Assembly (NCBI GenBank): GCA_035934015.1
Contig: DASYYH010000021.1
Location: 1-59,739, forward strand
From: Candidatus Acidiferrales bacterium
Lineage (GTDB): Bacteria > Acidobacteriota > Terriglobia > Acidiferrales > UBA7541
DNA length: 59,739 nucleotides
Reading direction: 5' to 3'
Under the pieces are notes generated by a model. That model saw only the letters and a program-made list of their open reading frames with translations. It did no database searches and was not told the DNA's origin. How positions within the stretch are numbered: position 1 is the first letter of the stretch; every line of letters begins with the position of its first letter. Positions 27,120 through 36,110 of the stretch are shown piece after piece. The translations under genes and the position numbers were made by a program.

Positions 27120-27707
27120 ATGAACATGAATCCCTTGTCAGAATCGTCTCTCGCACGAGCGAATCCCTGTTCGGCTGCGGACGTCGAAGCAATCCTGCGC
27201 GAAGACGGCTGGCTGGCCTCCGAAATCACGCCGGAGATGAAAGCGTGGATGCACGTCGCGGCTGCCTTCTTGGGGCCACATGTTGCTGCCCGCTCCGTTG
27301 CTCTGGGTGATGCACGTTCCGGCTTGCGGGACCTCTTGTCGCTCGTTTTCTCTTACCATGCGCGAACACTGCTCGAAGACGTGAACAATCAAACGGTGAT
27401 GGCGCGCGAGGGCGCTCGTGAAGTGATCCGTGAGCTGGCAAATCGCGTCCTGTCCGCGACTCCCCTCGAAGATGCCAGAATCGATTCTGAGCGATATCAG
27501 CGGATCGTCGAATCGCTGAAAGCGTCGCTGCATTTTCGCGGGCGAGAGCTGTTCCATCCCGTCCGGCTCGCGCTTGCCGGGCGCGTCGGCGAAGGCGAAC
27601 TTGACCGGGTCATCCTGCTTCTCGATGGGGCCGCAAATCTGGGTTTTGCAGCATCGGTCAAAACTACGCGAGCACGCATGATCGAATTTTGCGCCGCACT
27701 GCTCTAG
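27120..27707 (+). CDS. Possible stand-alone glutamyl-tRNA synthetase anticodon-binding-like protein
   Basis: A 195-residue helical protein without a signal peptide. Residues 139-170 (FRGRELFHPVRLALAGRVGE, then GELDRVILLLDG) closely follow the pattern of the C-terminal anticodon-binding domain of GluRS, where KG-x-LF-x-PLR-x-ALTG is conserved, and the earlier helices are compatible with it. The catalytic Rossmann domain (HIGH and KMSKS) is absent, and nothing upstream encodes it. Whether it binds tRNA is inference. It lies between ispF and rlmB, 47 bases after the former. Confidence 0.6.
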   Translation: MNMNPLSESSLARANPCSAADVEAILREDGWLASEITPEMKAWMHVAAAFLGPHVAARSVALGDARSGLRDLLSLVFSYHARTLLEDVNNQTVMAREGAREVIRELANRVLSATPLEDARIDSERYQRIVESLKASLHFRGRELFHPVRLALAGRVGEGELDRVILLLDGAANLGFAASVKTTRARMIEFCAALL

Positions 27708-27765
27708 CGATTAAGATGACACGGCGGTTCGCACCTGCACATCGGTTCACGAACGTGGCGATGAG

Positions 27766-28521
27766 ATGAATTTTTTGGCTGGAATTCATGCTGTCGAAGA
27801 AGCGCTCGCCGGTTCTCGACCGCTCGACCGTATTTTGATCGCGCGCGGCCAGCACGGGGGCCGAATACAAAAAATAATCGATCTTGCAAAGGCAAAAAGC
27901 GTCCCTGTGCGCTTCGAGGATCGCGCCCAACTCGACCGCGCGGCCGGTGGCGAGCGCCACCAGGGCGTTGTGGCCATCGCTGCGTCACGTCCTGCAATCG
28001 ATATCGAGAATCTCCTTTCCGTCAGCGGAAAAACGGGAGGACAAGAAACCGTGCCCGAGCAGTTGCTCGTTCTGCTCGACGGCATCGAAGACCCTCATAA
28101 TCTCGGCGCAATTGTTCGAACTGCTTTGGCCGCCGGGGCAACTGGCGTTGTGATTCCGGAACGTCGTGCTGCTGGACTGACGGAAACCGTGGAGCGGGTC
28201 TCCGCGGGAGCGCTTGCCCATTTGCCCGTCGCACGCGTGAAAAATCTTGCTCGCGCGATGGAGCAGCTCAAAGAATCTGGTTTTTGGCTGATTGGTCTCG
28301 ACGAGCACGCGCCGAAGCTTTACACCGATGTGGACTATAGGGGCCGGATTGCCATCATCATGGGCAGCGAAGGCGCGGGTCTGCACGAACTGATTCGCAG
28401 AAATTGCGACTTCCTCGTTTCAATTCCAACGACAGGGCCGGTTCGTTCTCTCAACGTCTCGGTAGCCGCCGGCGTTGTTCTTTTTGAAGCCGTCCGCCAG
28501 CGCAAACAGTCGGCACGGTAA
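27766..28521 (+). CDS. rlmB: 23S rRNA (guanosine-2251-2'-O)-methyltransferase RlmB
   Basis: A SPOUT (TrmH-family) methyltransferase of the 23S rRNA peptidyl-transferase loop. The 251-residue product has an N-terminal substrate-binding domain (FLAGIHAVEEALAGSRPLDR) and the knotted catalytic domain with LLDGIEDPHNLGAIVRTALA, IIMGSEGAGLHELIRRNCD, VSIPTTGPVRSLNVSVAAGV. Other TrmH-family members share these motifs, so the exact target is the likely one, not proven. The stop is two bases from that of apt on the other strand. Confidence 0.88.
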   Translation: MNFLAGIHAVEEALAGSRPLDRILIARGQHGGRIQKIIDLAKAKSVPVRFEDRAQLDRAAGGERHQGVVAIAASRPAIDIENLLSVSGKTGGQETVPEQLLVLLDGIEDPHNLGAIVRTALAAGATGVVIPERRAAGLTETVERVSAGALAHLPVARVKNLARAMEQLKESGFWLIGLDEHAPKLYTDVDYRGRIAIIMGSEGAGLHELIRRNCDFLVSIPTTGPVRSLNVSVAAGVVLFEAVRQRKQSAR

Positions 28522-28523
28522 TT

Positions 28524-29045
28524 TCATTCGTCGTACCGGATCAGCGAAAAAACTTCGGTTCCGTTCAGTTTTTCGCGGCCTTTGAGAAAATTCAGCTCCA
28601 CAGCAAAAGCCGCGCCTGCGATTTCACCTCCCAATTGGCGCACCAATTGGATGGCGGCGGCAGCCGTGCCGCCGGTTGCCAGCAAGTCGTCACAGACGAG
28701 CACACGTTGGCCGCGCTTCACAGCATCCTGATGAATTTCCAGCTTGTCTGTGCCGTATTCGAGCTGATAACTCACCTGTGCGGTCTTCCATGGAAGCTTA
28801 TTCGGCTTCCGCACCGGCACAAATCCGGCGCCGAGCCGATAGGCAAGTGCCGGCGCGAATATGAATCCGCGTGCTTCGATTCCCGCAACGACGTCGATGT
28901 GCTTACCCAAAAACTGGCCGCAAAGCCTCTCGATCAGTTCGTGGAATCCCTTCTTGTCCTGCAAGAGAGTCGTCAGATCATAGAAGAGAATTCCCGGCTT
29001 CGGATAATCGGGCACTTCGCGAATCAGTTTCTTGAGGTCGTCCAT
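28524..29045 (-). CDS. apt: Adenine phosphoribosyltransferase
   Basis: Salvages adenine to AMP with PRPP. The 173-residue product has the usual start [20 protein letters not shown], the [20 protein letters not shown] segment, and the PRPP-binding [18 protein letters not shown], all intact. Length is normal. It follows acyP by 15 bases on the minus strand. Confidence 0.95.
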   Translation of the reverse strand: MDDLKKLIREVPDYPKPGILFYDLTTLLQDKKGFHELIERLCGQFLGKHIDVVAGIEARGFIFAPALAYRLGAGFVPVRKPNKLPWKTAQVSYQLEYGTDKLEIHQDAVKRGQRVLVCDDLLATGGTAAAAIQLVRQLGGEIAGAAFAVELNFLKGREKLNGTEVFSLIRYDE

Positions 29046-29060
29046 TCCAGCGTTCCCCTT

Positions 29061-29405
29061 TCACCACGAGTCGTGCTCAATTGAAAATTCGTGCGTGTAT
29101 TTTTCCTCGATTCTCGCTTCCTCTTCCGCCACTTCGTTCACCGACGCCGCACGCGGGCCGCGCTTCAATTCCTTTCGGAGCGCTGAGTGCTGAGCCTCCG
29201 TACCGACGGCGTATACTTCAACGCGTCCGTCGTGCAGGTTCCTTACGTATCCGGTCACCCCAATTCGGAGTGACACGGCTTGAGCGAAATAGCGAAAACC
29301 AACCCCTTGGACAACACCAGAAGCATAATAGAGCTTTGCCCGTTTGGTTGGCGTCACCTGTAACTCGCTTTTTCCTCGAATCCTTTTGGAGTTTACCAGA
29401 GCCAT
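29061..29405 (-). CDS. acyP: Acylphosphatase
   Basis: A small enzyme hydrolysing acyl phosphates. The core has the phosphate-binding loop GVVQGVGFRYF with the catalytic arginine, and the catalytic asparagine in GYVRNLHDGRVEV. ATG 29405 gives 114 residues, including about 20 extra N-terminal residues relative to the usual 90-100; the open frame extends further upstream, but that part has no family similarity. It is the first gene of an acyP-apt pair. Confidence 0.88.
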   Translation of the reverse strand: MALVNSKRIRGKSELQVTPTKRAKLYYASGVVQGVGFRYFAQAVSLRIGVTGYVRNLHDGRVEVYAVGTEAQHSALRKELKRGPRAASVNEVAEEEARIEEKYTHEFSIEHDSW

Positions 29406-29503
29406 CGGAATCCACCACGCCGCAGAATGCTGTGTCGATTGCAGAAAAGAAGAAAACGTTTGCGGTCGTGCGCCGGGGATTCGAAATCCGAGCACTTGGT
29501 GTG

Positions 29504-29534
29504 CCCTAACCCATTGCATTATAGGATGTTAGGG
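29504..29534. promoter_or_regulatory. Inverted repeat in the divergent acyP/PEP-CTERM gap
   Basis: CCCTAAC (29504-29510) and GTTAGGG (29528-29534) form a perfect seven-base inverted repeat flanking a TATAGGAT element, midway between the divergent starts at 29405 and 29624. It may be an operator; this is inference. Confidence 0.35.
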
Positions 29535-29623
29535 ACCTGCAATCCGCACGTTCTTTGGCTAGTGGTTTGCTTAATATCCCCATACCTGTGGTTTGCCCGA
29601 ACGCAGTTTGCAAAGGAGAGAAC

Positions 29624-30250
29624 ATGAGGATTTCGCGTTTCTGGATGGTGGGTGCTGCGGTTTTGTTTCTTGCTGGCATCGCGTCAGCCAATCCCGCAGA
29701 CGTCAATTTCGGGATCAAGGACCCTTCGTGCCTGCCAACCTCGTGCACTCTGATCACCTCCACCACATTTTCATTCACGATGCCAAGCATTCCGCCCGGA
29801 AGTACCGCGAATTTGCTGTTTGAGAACGGCACTAACGTGACTCTCACGAGTTTGAACTTCGACTTGTTTACGGGTTTGAATGTCAGCCCAAGCCTCTTCA
29901 CTTGTTCTATAGATGCGTTTTTCAATAGCTGCAACGTGACGCAAGTAACGTCCACTATATCCGGAGATAACGAGTTCCACGTTCTCCTCTCTAACGTCGG
30001 AGTCACAGGTCCATGCACACCGGATGGCGACCACGACGCGGATGATCTCTGTGGCGGAATCCTTCCCGGAAATACTTTCGACCTCCAGTTTACGAACCCC
30101 CCGGGGGGAAACAATGCCTCGTTTGATTGGGCTGGAGCAGGCACAACGGTGACCGTGACAACCGTGCCGACGCCTGAGCCAGCGAGCCTGGTTCTGCTGG
30201 CCAGCGGGTTGCTACCGCTGTGGACTCTGCGCAAAAAATTCCGGGATTAA
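29624..30250 (+). CDS. PEP-CTERM-sorted secreted protein
   Basis: A 208-residue exported protein: signal peptide MRISRFWMVGAAVLFLAGIASA, then a beta-rich domain with four to six cysteines (SCLPTSCTLI, TCSIDAFFNSCNVT, GPCTPDG), and a C-terminal PEP-CTERM signal made of TPEPASL, a hydrophobic segment (VLLASGLLPLW) and the basic end LRKKFRD. Known of the family: exosortase recognises this tail and the proteins are usually linked to exopolysaccharide production. The exosortase gene is not in the window. AGGAGA precedes ATG 29624; an upstream in-frame start is not used. Confidence 0.85.
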   Translation: MRISRFWMVGAAVLFLAGIASANPADVNFGIKDPSCLPTSCTLITSTTFSFTMPSIPPGSTANLLFENGTNVTLTSLNFDLFTGLNVSPSLFTCSIDAFFNSCNVTQVTSTISGDNEFHVLLSNVGVTGPCTPDGDHDADDLCGGILPGNTFDLQFTNPPGGNNASFDWAGAGTTVTVTTVPTPEPASLVLLASGLLPLWTLRKKFRD

Positions 30251-30257
30251 CTACCAG

Positions 30258-33128
30258 TCAGGGCTTTCCGTTGGAGTATTGCTTTATCAGCTTGTCGAAC
30301 TCCGGGCTTTTCCGCGCGCCAGCCATGTCCGGATCTGCTGCTGCAAAATCTGCCGGATAATGTTTTCCCAGAGCGTCTTTCAATAGCTTCAACGCCGCGT
30401 CTGTCCGTCCCAGAATCGCGTCAATTTGCGCCTGGTCGTAAATGTGTGAGACGTTGCTCGGTTGAATTGCACGAGCGCGCCGGATGAAATTGTCCGCTTG
30501 TTGCGCGTTGCCTGTCTTAGCGTAGTATTGCGCAATATGATCCATTACGTCCGCATCTTGGGGGTTGGTCTGCAACTGTTTATAAGCCAGCGAAATCGCC
30601 TGTAGATAGGATGCGCGCGCTTTATCCTGTTGCCCTGAGAGACGGTACGCGTCTGCAAGATTTCCCATATTGATCTCATTGTTGGGATCATATTGCACAG
30701 CCTTGGCAAAGTTGTCGGCGGCTGGCCCGTACTGCTTGAGGAGAAAGTATGCGGTTCCCAAATTCGTATAGGCCGTCCAATCGGGGCTTAGCTGGATGGC
30801 CTTCTGGAAATTAGGAATCGACTGGGCATATTTGCCTTCCTGCGCGTACACCATTCCGCTCATGTCATATCCCGTGGCATTGTCCGGATCCATCTGCGTG
30901 ACTTTCTGGTAGGCGCCCAGCGCTTTCTGATAATCGCTCAGACGAAAGTAAGCATTTCCAAGAATATTTTGATTGAACCAGTAGTACGGGTCGAGCTGGA
31001 TGGTTTTCTGGTAAGCCTCGATCGCTTTGGCACTGTCGCCGCTGCGCATATATGCATCGCCAAGCGAACGGTAAGCATCCTCTGAGTTCGGCGCCAAAGC
31101 CAATGCGCGTTTCAGTTCTGCGATGGCCTCCACATACTTTCCCGTCGTGCTATATACATTCCCCAGCGCCATGTGGACTTCTGTCAAATTGTCATTGAGC
31201 TGGTCCGCTTGCTGCGCTGCCGCGAGCGCTTTCTCCGCCCAGAAACTGTCTTTCTTGATGTGGTACATCCGCAGGCTGGCATCCGCAATTCCGGTATAGG
31301 CGAGAGCGAATTTCGCGTCCTGTTTCAGCGCTTGATCAAAATAATCGAGCCCTTGCTGAATGCTCTTGGGGTCTTGCGAATTTCGCAAAGCATTGCGGCC
31401 GCGCAAGTAGAGGTCATAAGCAGCGACATTGTCCGTTGGCCGAACCGCTGCACGAGCCAAATCCTCATTCGTCGGATTCACGTTCAGCGCCGAGACCAGC
31501 TGGTTGTACATTTGATCTTCCAGAGTAAAAAGGTCTCCCGTAACGCCGTTAAATTCCTGGCTCCAAAGGCGCTTCCCGTCGGCCACGTCCTCCAGGTTCA
31601 GGATGATTCGAATCTTATCGCCAGAGCCCTGCAGCATCCCCTGCACGAGCAAATTTGCGCCAAGCGCTCGAGCAATCTTTGGCAAACTTTGCTTCTGGTT
31701 TGCCTTTCCGGTGGCATCTGTTGAGGAAACATGAATCCCCTTCAACTGAAAAAGTTTGGCCGAGAGCGCTTCCTCGATGCCTTGCGCAAGATAGTTCAGC
31801 TGTGACTGCTCTCCCAGAGTTTGCAGAGGCAGCACCGCGACGAAACGCCCATCAGACAGAGGCGGAACACCGGCAGGAGTCGCAATGCCAGAAGATTCAG
31901 TCTGAGTGCGAAATATCGCTCGCCGAACAGAAGGAATAGCGAGTAGCCCGCCTATGACTACTATCGCCACACCTGCCACATACCACCACCGGCGGCCTAG
32001 TTCTGGTAATGGAAGTCGCAGGCTGCGCCCTGCGGAAGTCGCCTTGCCTGCCCCCAGATCGGCCAAAATTTCCTTCGCATTTTGGTACCGTCGAGACGGA
32101 TCTCGCTCCAAGCAGCGAAGAATGATTCGCGAGATATTGTCAGGAAGATTCGGAGAAAACTCTTTTGGGCTCGGCGGTTTTTCCTTCACCCGCCGGTACA
32201 TAATCTGTAGCGTCGAATCGCCCTTGAATGGCTCCGTGCCGGTGACCATCTCAAAGAAGATCAATCCGAGCGCATACAAATCCGCTCGGTTGTCCACCGG
32301 CTTCGCTTCCACTTGCTCTGGGGCCATGTATTTGGGCGTTCCAAGATATTGTCCGGTGCGCGTCATTCCGGCAGAGCTGGACTCGAGGGATTTCGCCAAG
32401 CCAAAGTCCGAAATGTAAACGTGATCATCCTTGCCCATCAGGACGTTCTGCGGCTTCAGATCGCGGTGAACCACGCCTTCCGAATGCGCCGCGTCGAGTG
32501 CTTCGCACAGTTGCTGCGTGATATCAACCGCGCGTGCTACGGGCAGTTTTCCTTGCTCACGGAGCAAATGATGTAAATCCTCTCCGTCGACGAAGGCCAT
32601 GGAGATAAACTTCACGCCATCGGCTTCCCCCAAATCATGAATGCGCAGAATGTTTTTGTGCGAGATGCGACTGGCAAGCAGTAATTCCTGCTTGAATCGC
32701 TGCATGGCGTTCGCGTCGGTCGTAAGCTGAGGTTGCAAAACTTTCAGAGCGATGGACCGGTCGAGTTCCTTGTCATGCGCCTTATAGACGCGACCCATGC
32801 CACCTTGTCCAAGCAATGCCTCAATCTGATATCGCGCTCCAAGTTCATCGCCAGGTTCCAGAACTCCATAGACGGTTACGGACGAACGCGCGCCCGTACG
32901 CGAGGCGGATCCGGACCCAGAGCGTGAAGAAACCGGGGTACGCGAGGTCTCTTGAGAGGATAAATTGTCCGTCGAATTTCGCGAGATCGGCGTCGTGGAA
33001 TCGAGCGTCTGATCCGCATCCATCGGACGGTCGAATCCCCCGGGAGTTTGCAGATCCAACGAGGAACCGCACTTCAAGCAGGAGTATGATTCATCGGCAT
33101 TTTCTGTCCGGCATTGGGGACAGATCAT
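30258..33128 (-). CDS. Transmembrane Ser/Thr protein kinase with zinc ribbon and TPR sensor region
   Basis: A 956-residue kinase. In order: a zinc ribbon (CPQC at residues 3-6, CLKC at 17-20), a serine-rich linker, a Hanks-type kinase domain at about 98-365 (LGQGGMGRVYKAHD, IALKVL lysine, HRDLKPQNVLM catalytic loop, DFGLAKS), one membrane helix (WWYVAGVAIVVIGGLLAIPSV), a FlgO/adenylate-cyclase-type domain (VAVLPLQTLGEQSQLNYLAQ), then about ten TPR units. All catalytic residues are intact. This layout is frequent in Acidobacteriota. The TPR part would be periplasmic and could sense protein partners. It is divergent from a Lol-like secreted protein. Confidence 0.92.
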   Translation of the reverse strand: MICPQCRTENADESYSCLKCGSSLDLQTPGGFDRPMDADQTLDSTTPISRNSTDNLSSQETSRTPVSSRSGSGSASRTGARSSVTVYGVLEPGDELGARYQIEALLGQGGMGRVYKAHDKELDRSIALKVLQPQLTTDANAMQRFKQELLLASRISHKNILRIHDLGEADGVKFISMAFVDGEDLHHLLREQGKLPVARAVDITQQLCEALDAAHSEGVVHRDLKPQNVLMGKDDHVYISDFGLAKSLESSSAGMTRTGQYLGTPKYMAPEQVEAKPVDNRADLYALGLIFFEMVTGTEPFKGDSTLQIMYRRVKEKPPSPKEFSPNLPDNISRIILRCLERDPSRRYQNAKEILADLGAGKATSAGRSLRLPLPELGRRWWYVAGVAIVVIGGLLAIPSVRRAIFRTQTESSGIATPAGVPPLSDGRFVAVLPLQTLGEQSQLNYLAQGIEEALSAKLFQLKGIHVSSTDATGKANQKQSLPKIARALGANLLVQGMLQGSGDKIRIILNLEDVADGKRLWSQEFNGVTGDLFTLEDQMYNQLVSALNVNPTNEDLARAAVRPTDNVAAYDLYLRGRNALRNSQDPKSIQQGLDYFDQALKQDAKFALAYTGIADASLRMYHIKKDSFWAEKALAAAQQADQLNDNLTEVHMALGNVYSTTGKYVEAIAELKRALALAPNSEDAYRSLGDAYMRSGDSAKAIEAYQKTIQLDPYYWFNQNILGNAYFRLSDYQKALGAYQKVTQMDPDNATGYDMSGMVYAQEGKYAQSIPNFQKAIQLSPDWTAYTNLGTAYFLLKQYGPAADNFAKAVQYDPNNEINMGNLADAYRLSGQQDKARASYLQAISLAYKQLQTNPQDADVMDHIAQYYAKTGNAQQADNFIRRARAIQPSNVSHIYDQAQIDAILGRTDAALKLLKDALGKHYPADFAAADPDMAGARKSPEFDKLIKQYSNGKP

Positions 33129-33318
33129 GTATCGCCTGCCCTCTCTCCACGAAACAAGCGAAGAATCTGGCGATTATGACTCACCTCTCTCTTGCCTGCA
33201 AGCAATGGAAGGGCCACGACCCGCAGCCGGGAGTGAGTAAACTTGCAGTCATCGTAAAAGTGCGTTCTTGCATCTAATTCACGGTAAAATACGGGAGAAA
33301 AGAAGGGTATATCTAAAA

Positions 33319-34146
33319 GTGACATTCTCGCCTTCTCTAAAAGCGCCTTTATTTTTTCTTATCTTTGCTACGGCGATGTCTGCCCGTGCGCAAACCGTCG
33401 GCCCCATTACTCCGCCGCCCACATTCAAAGTGAAGTCCATTCCAGCCAAGCCTAATCCTGGTGCACCGCCGATGTCTGCTGACCAGATTATTCAGCGACT
33501 CGTTAAAAACGAGGATTTCATCAATGCCGCTTACAATGCGCAGAGCTTTGATCAAAGCGTTAAGCTTGAAGAGCTCGTGAACGGCGGCGGAGAATTCGAC
33601 TTCGCGGGACAGGAATACACGAAACCCTCCGGGGAGCGCTATGAGACTGTTACGAAGCCGCCTACCTCTACTTTGCACTACACGGAATTTTCACTCGAAG
33701 ACGTAAAGACAATAGACGCTCTGCCTTTATTTTTTCTGACTTCAGAAAACCTGCCGCTTTACAATCTGACCTACGAGGGCCAGGAAAAACTCGACCAGAT
33801 CAATACCTTCATCTTTCGCGTAAAGGCCAAGGAGTTGGGTAATAAACCGCTATTCGACGGCGTCATTTGGGTTGACGATCAGGATTTCGCCATTGTGAAG
33901 AGCGATGGTCAGTTTCTCACGATTACCGGCAACGCCTATTCCACATTTCCTTTTTCAATGTTTGAGGTATATAGCCAGAATCTGCAAGGTCACCTGTGGT
34001 TTCCGACGTATATTCGTTCCGACGGCCATGTGAAAACGCCCAATGGAGATGTGCCTATCCGCCTCATTGTCCGGTCCGAGAATTTCAAGCCGAACGGCCC
34101 AGCAGCAACGCCTACTGCGGCGCCTTCTTCAAAGCCCTCCAACTAA
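33319..34146 (+). CDS. Secreted protein, LolA/LolB-like (outer-membrane lipoprotein-sorting type)
   Basis: A 275-residue exported protein with a signal peptide ending ATAMSARA. The body has the shallow beta-barrel pattern seen in outer-membrane lipoprotein-sorting proteins (YNLTYEGQEKLDQINTFIFR, VKAKELGNKPLFDGVIWVDD, FPTYIRSDGHV). This is a fold-level guess. Both ends are rich in proline and alanine. I use GTG 33319; the frame opens at TTG 33268, but TAAAAT at 33285-33290 looks like the -10 box of its promoter. Confidence 0.65.
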   Translation: MTFSPSLKAPLFFLIFATAMSARAQTVGPITPPPTFKVKSIPAKPNPGAPPMSADQIIQRLVKNEDFINAAYNAQSFDQSVKLEELVNGGGEFDFAGQEYTKPSGERYETVTKPPTSTLHYTEFSLEDVKTIDALPLFFLTSENLPLYNLTYEGQEKLDQINTFIFRVKAKELGNKPLFDGVIWVDDQDFAIVKSDGQFLTITGNAYSTFPFSMFEVYSQNLQGHLWFPTYIRSDGHVKTPNGDVPIRLIVRSENFKPNGPAATPTAAPSSKPSN

Positions 34147-34241
34147 AGTGAATTCGCAGCATTGTTTCTGAGCGGAAGGTCTGTCGCTCTGCGCAGGTTT
34201 CTCCAACGGAAGAACACCAAGGAGTCGATGCGAATCCTCAG

Positions 34242-34724
34242 CTAAGACGCGCTGTTGTGCGGAATGTCGTCGTCGCGCCGAAAATCGATGTCATCGAAAG
34301 AAGCTGCGTAACCGTTCCAACCCGGAACCTCGCATACCTCGATGCGCACCACGTGCGCCGCAGTCTTCAGCCGGACACTTCCTCTCCCAAGAGGCCGCTC
34401 GATGAGCGAAACCTCAAGTTCGATGCCGGTTCCTGGTTCGATAATGCGCGGAGCCAGGAAATAAATGCCGGACGAGCTGATGTTTTTGGTCACCAGCGTA
34501 ACGGGAGTCGCTTCGGCGCGTTCGCCAATCTTCGTCAATTGCAATGGCAGACTCAAATATGCGCGGGGGCTTCGCCGGCGATCCGGAACGATGCTGACAG
34601 CGTGAGTTGGGACGCGCAAAAATCGCCGCGGCGGCAGAGTTTCGAGATTTGGACGTAATCTTTCAGCAGGAAAAGCGAACGGGTCGACAGACAGTCGTGG
34701 CTTGAGATTTGAGCTTGCCCCCAT
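34242..34724 (-). CDS. PilZ-domain protein, probable c-di-GMP receptor
   Basis: A 160-residue soluble protein whose C-terminal two-thirds is a PilZ domain. Both parts of the c-di-GMP signature are present: RRSPR at residues 50-54 (RRxxR) and NISSSG at 81-86 ([D/N]xSxxG). The N-terminal 45 residues are proline/arginine-rich and unassigned. The start is ATG 34724 with a G-rich site upstream; a TTG at 34811 would add 29 residues, but it coincides with promoter-like TTGACA. Convergent with the gene ending at 34146. Confidence 0.82.
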   Translation of the reverse strand: MGASSNLKPRLSVDPFAFPAERLRPNLETLPPRRFLRVPTHAVSIVPDRRRSPRAYLSLPLQLTKIGERAEATPVTLVTKNISSSGIYFLAPRIIEPGTGIELEVSLIERPLGRGSVRLKTAAHVVRIEVCEVPGWNGYAASFDDIDFRRDDDIPHNSAS

Positions 34725-34988
34725 GTGAATGCCCCCCAAGTGTCCGGCAACCACCAATTTGCCGAGTAAGGCAATATGCCTCGCGCCCCTACTCAACGTC
34801 AACGGTGTCAAGAAAAATGTGTCTTTTGATTCAACAAGGTTTCAGGAAGCTCCATCACCCTCAGCGTCCGCCTTTGGTTAGCCGGGTTTGGATGCGAAAA
34901 TCGGATAGATATCATCGAATGGATGGACTAATTTGATGCTTAGCGGAGCAAACCCGAAAATTAATAAGGGGACGCGCAGTTGGATTGA

Positions 34989-36098
34989 ATGCGAACGAAG
35001 AAAATGACGGCGAAGCCAATTGTGGCGACGAGGATAGCCAACTACTGGCGCGATGTGCAGCATCGTTGCACCGCTGCTGATGGCCGATTTGTCTATGCCG
35101 TGCGCACGACGAGAATCTATTGCCGGCCATCGTGTCCGTCCAAACGTCCGCGCAGGGATCGCGTGATTTTTTTTCAGGGGCCACGCGAAGCGGAACTCGC
35201 TGGTTATCGCCCCTGCCGCCGCTGTTGGCCGCAGATGGAGCCGTCACGAAGCGAAGCGGCTCGTCTCGTTCACCAGATTTGCGCCAAAATCGATGAAACT
35301 CTGACCGTTGATTCCGAGGCTCGTCTAACGCTGTCTGAGTTAGGCCGTTCGTTCGGCCTCAAATCGCACAAGATGGAGCACCTGTTCCGGCGCATCCTGG
35401 GCATAACGCCAAAACAATTCACCGACGCGCGACGTATGGCGCAACTGAAATCCAAACTTCGCAAGGGGGAAAAAGTGACTACGGCAATGTATGACGCAGG
35501 TTATGGCTCAAGCAGCCGCCTTTACGAACGCGCTCCTGCGCAAATGGGTATGACGCCCGCCATCTACCGCCGCGGCGGCGCGGGCATGAACATCAGTTAC
35601 ACGATTGTTCCTTGTACGCTTGGCCGCGTGCTCGTCGCGGCCACGTCGCGCGGCGTCAGCGCCGTTTATCTGGGCGACTCCGATGCGCCGCTCGAAAAGG
35701 CTCTTGCAGAGGAATATCCGCGTGCTGAAATTCGCCGTGATGCGAAGAGACTCGGTCCCTGGGTTCGCGAGATTGTCGAGCACCTTCGCGGGCGCGAGCC
35801 GCACATCGATCTCCCCCTCGACGTTCAGGCTACCGCCTTCCAGCGCCGCGTCTGGCAGGAATTGTGCCGCATTCCGTATGGCGCCACGCGCTCTTACCGC
35901 GAGGTCGCTCGCGCGATTGGCAAGCCTCGCGCCATTCGGGCCGTGGCCCGCGCTTGCGCCACCAATCCTGTCTCCGTCGTCGTTCCATGCCACCGTGTTG
36001 TTCGGGAAGACGGCAACTTGGCTGGATATCGCTGGGGCTTGAATCGGAAGAACGCTTTGATTACGCAAGAAAGAGAACTAGTTCAGAAAAACCAGTAG
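34989..36098 (+). CDS. ada: Ada-type DNA methyltransferase and transcriptional activator
   Basis: Repairs alkylated DNA by suicidal methyl transfer and, once methylated, activates adaptive-response genes. The 369-residue product has the N-terminal zinc domain (C45, C49, C76, C79, with C45 in RIYCRPSCP the expected phosphotriester acceptor), an AraC-type helix-turn-helix (about 95-190), and the C-terminal O6-methylguanine domain with the acceptor C334 in SVVVPCHRVVREDGNLAGY. No AlkA domain is fused. ATG 34989 or 35004 could be the start. It is divergent from the PilZ gene. Confidence 0.93.
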   Translation: MRTKKMTAKPIVATRIANYWRDVQHRCTAADGRFVYAVRTTRIYCRPSCPSKRPRRDRVIFFQGPREAELAGYRPCRRCWPQMEPSRSEAARLVHQICAKIDETLTVDSEARLTLSELGRSFGLKSHKMEHLFRRILGITPKQFTDARRMAQLKSKLRKGEKVTTAMYDAGYGSSSRLYERAPAQMGMTPAIYRRGGAGMNISYTIVPCTLGRVLVAATSRGVSAVYLGDSDAPLEKALAEEYPRAEIRRDAKRLGPWVREIVEHLRGREPHIDLPLDVQATAFQRRVWQELCRIPYGATRSYREVARAIGKPRAIRAVARACATNPVSVVVPCHRVVREDGNLAGYRWGLNRKNALITQERELVQKNQ

Positions 36099-36110
36099 CA
36101 CGCCCTTGTG

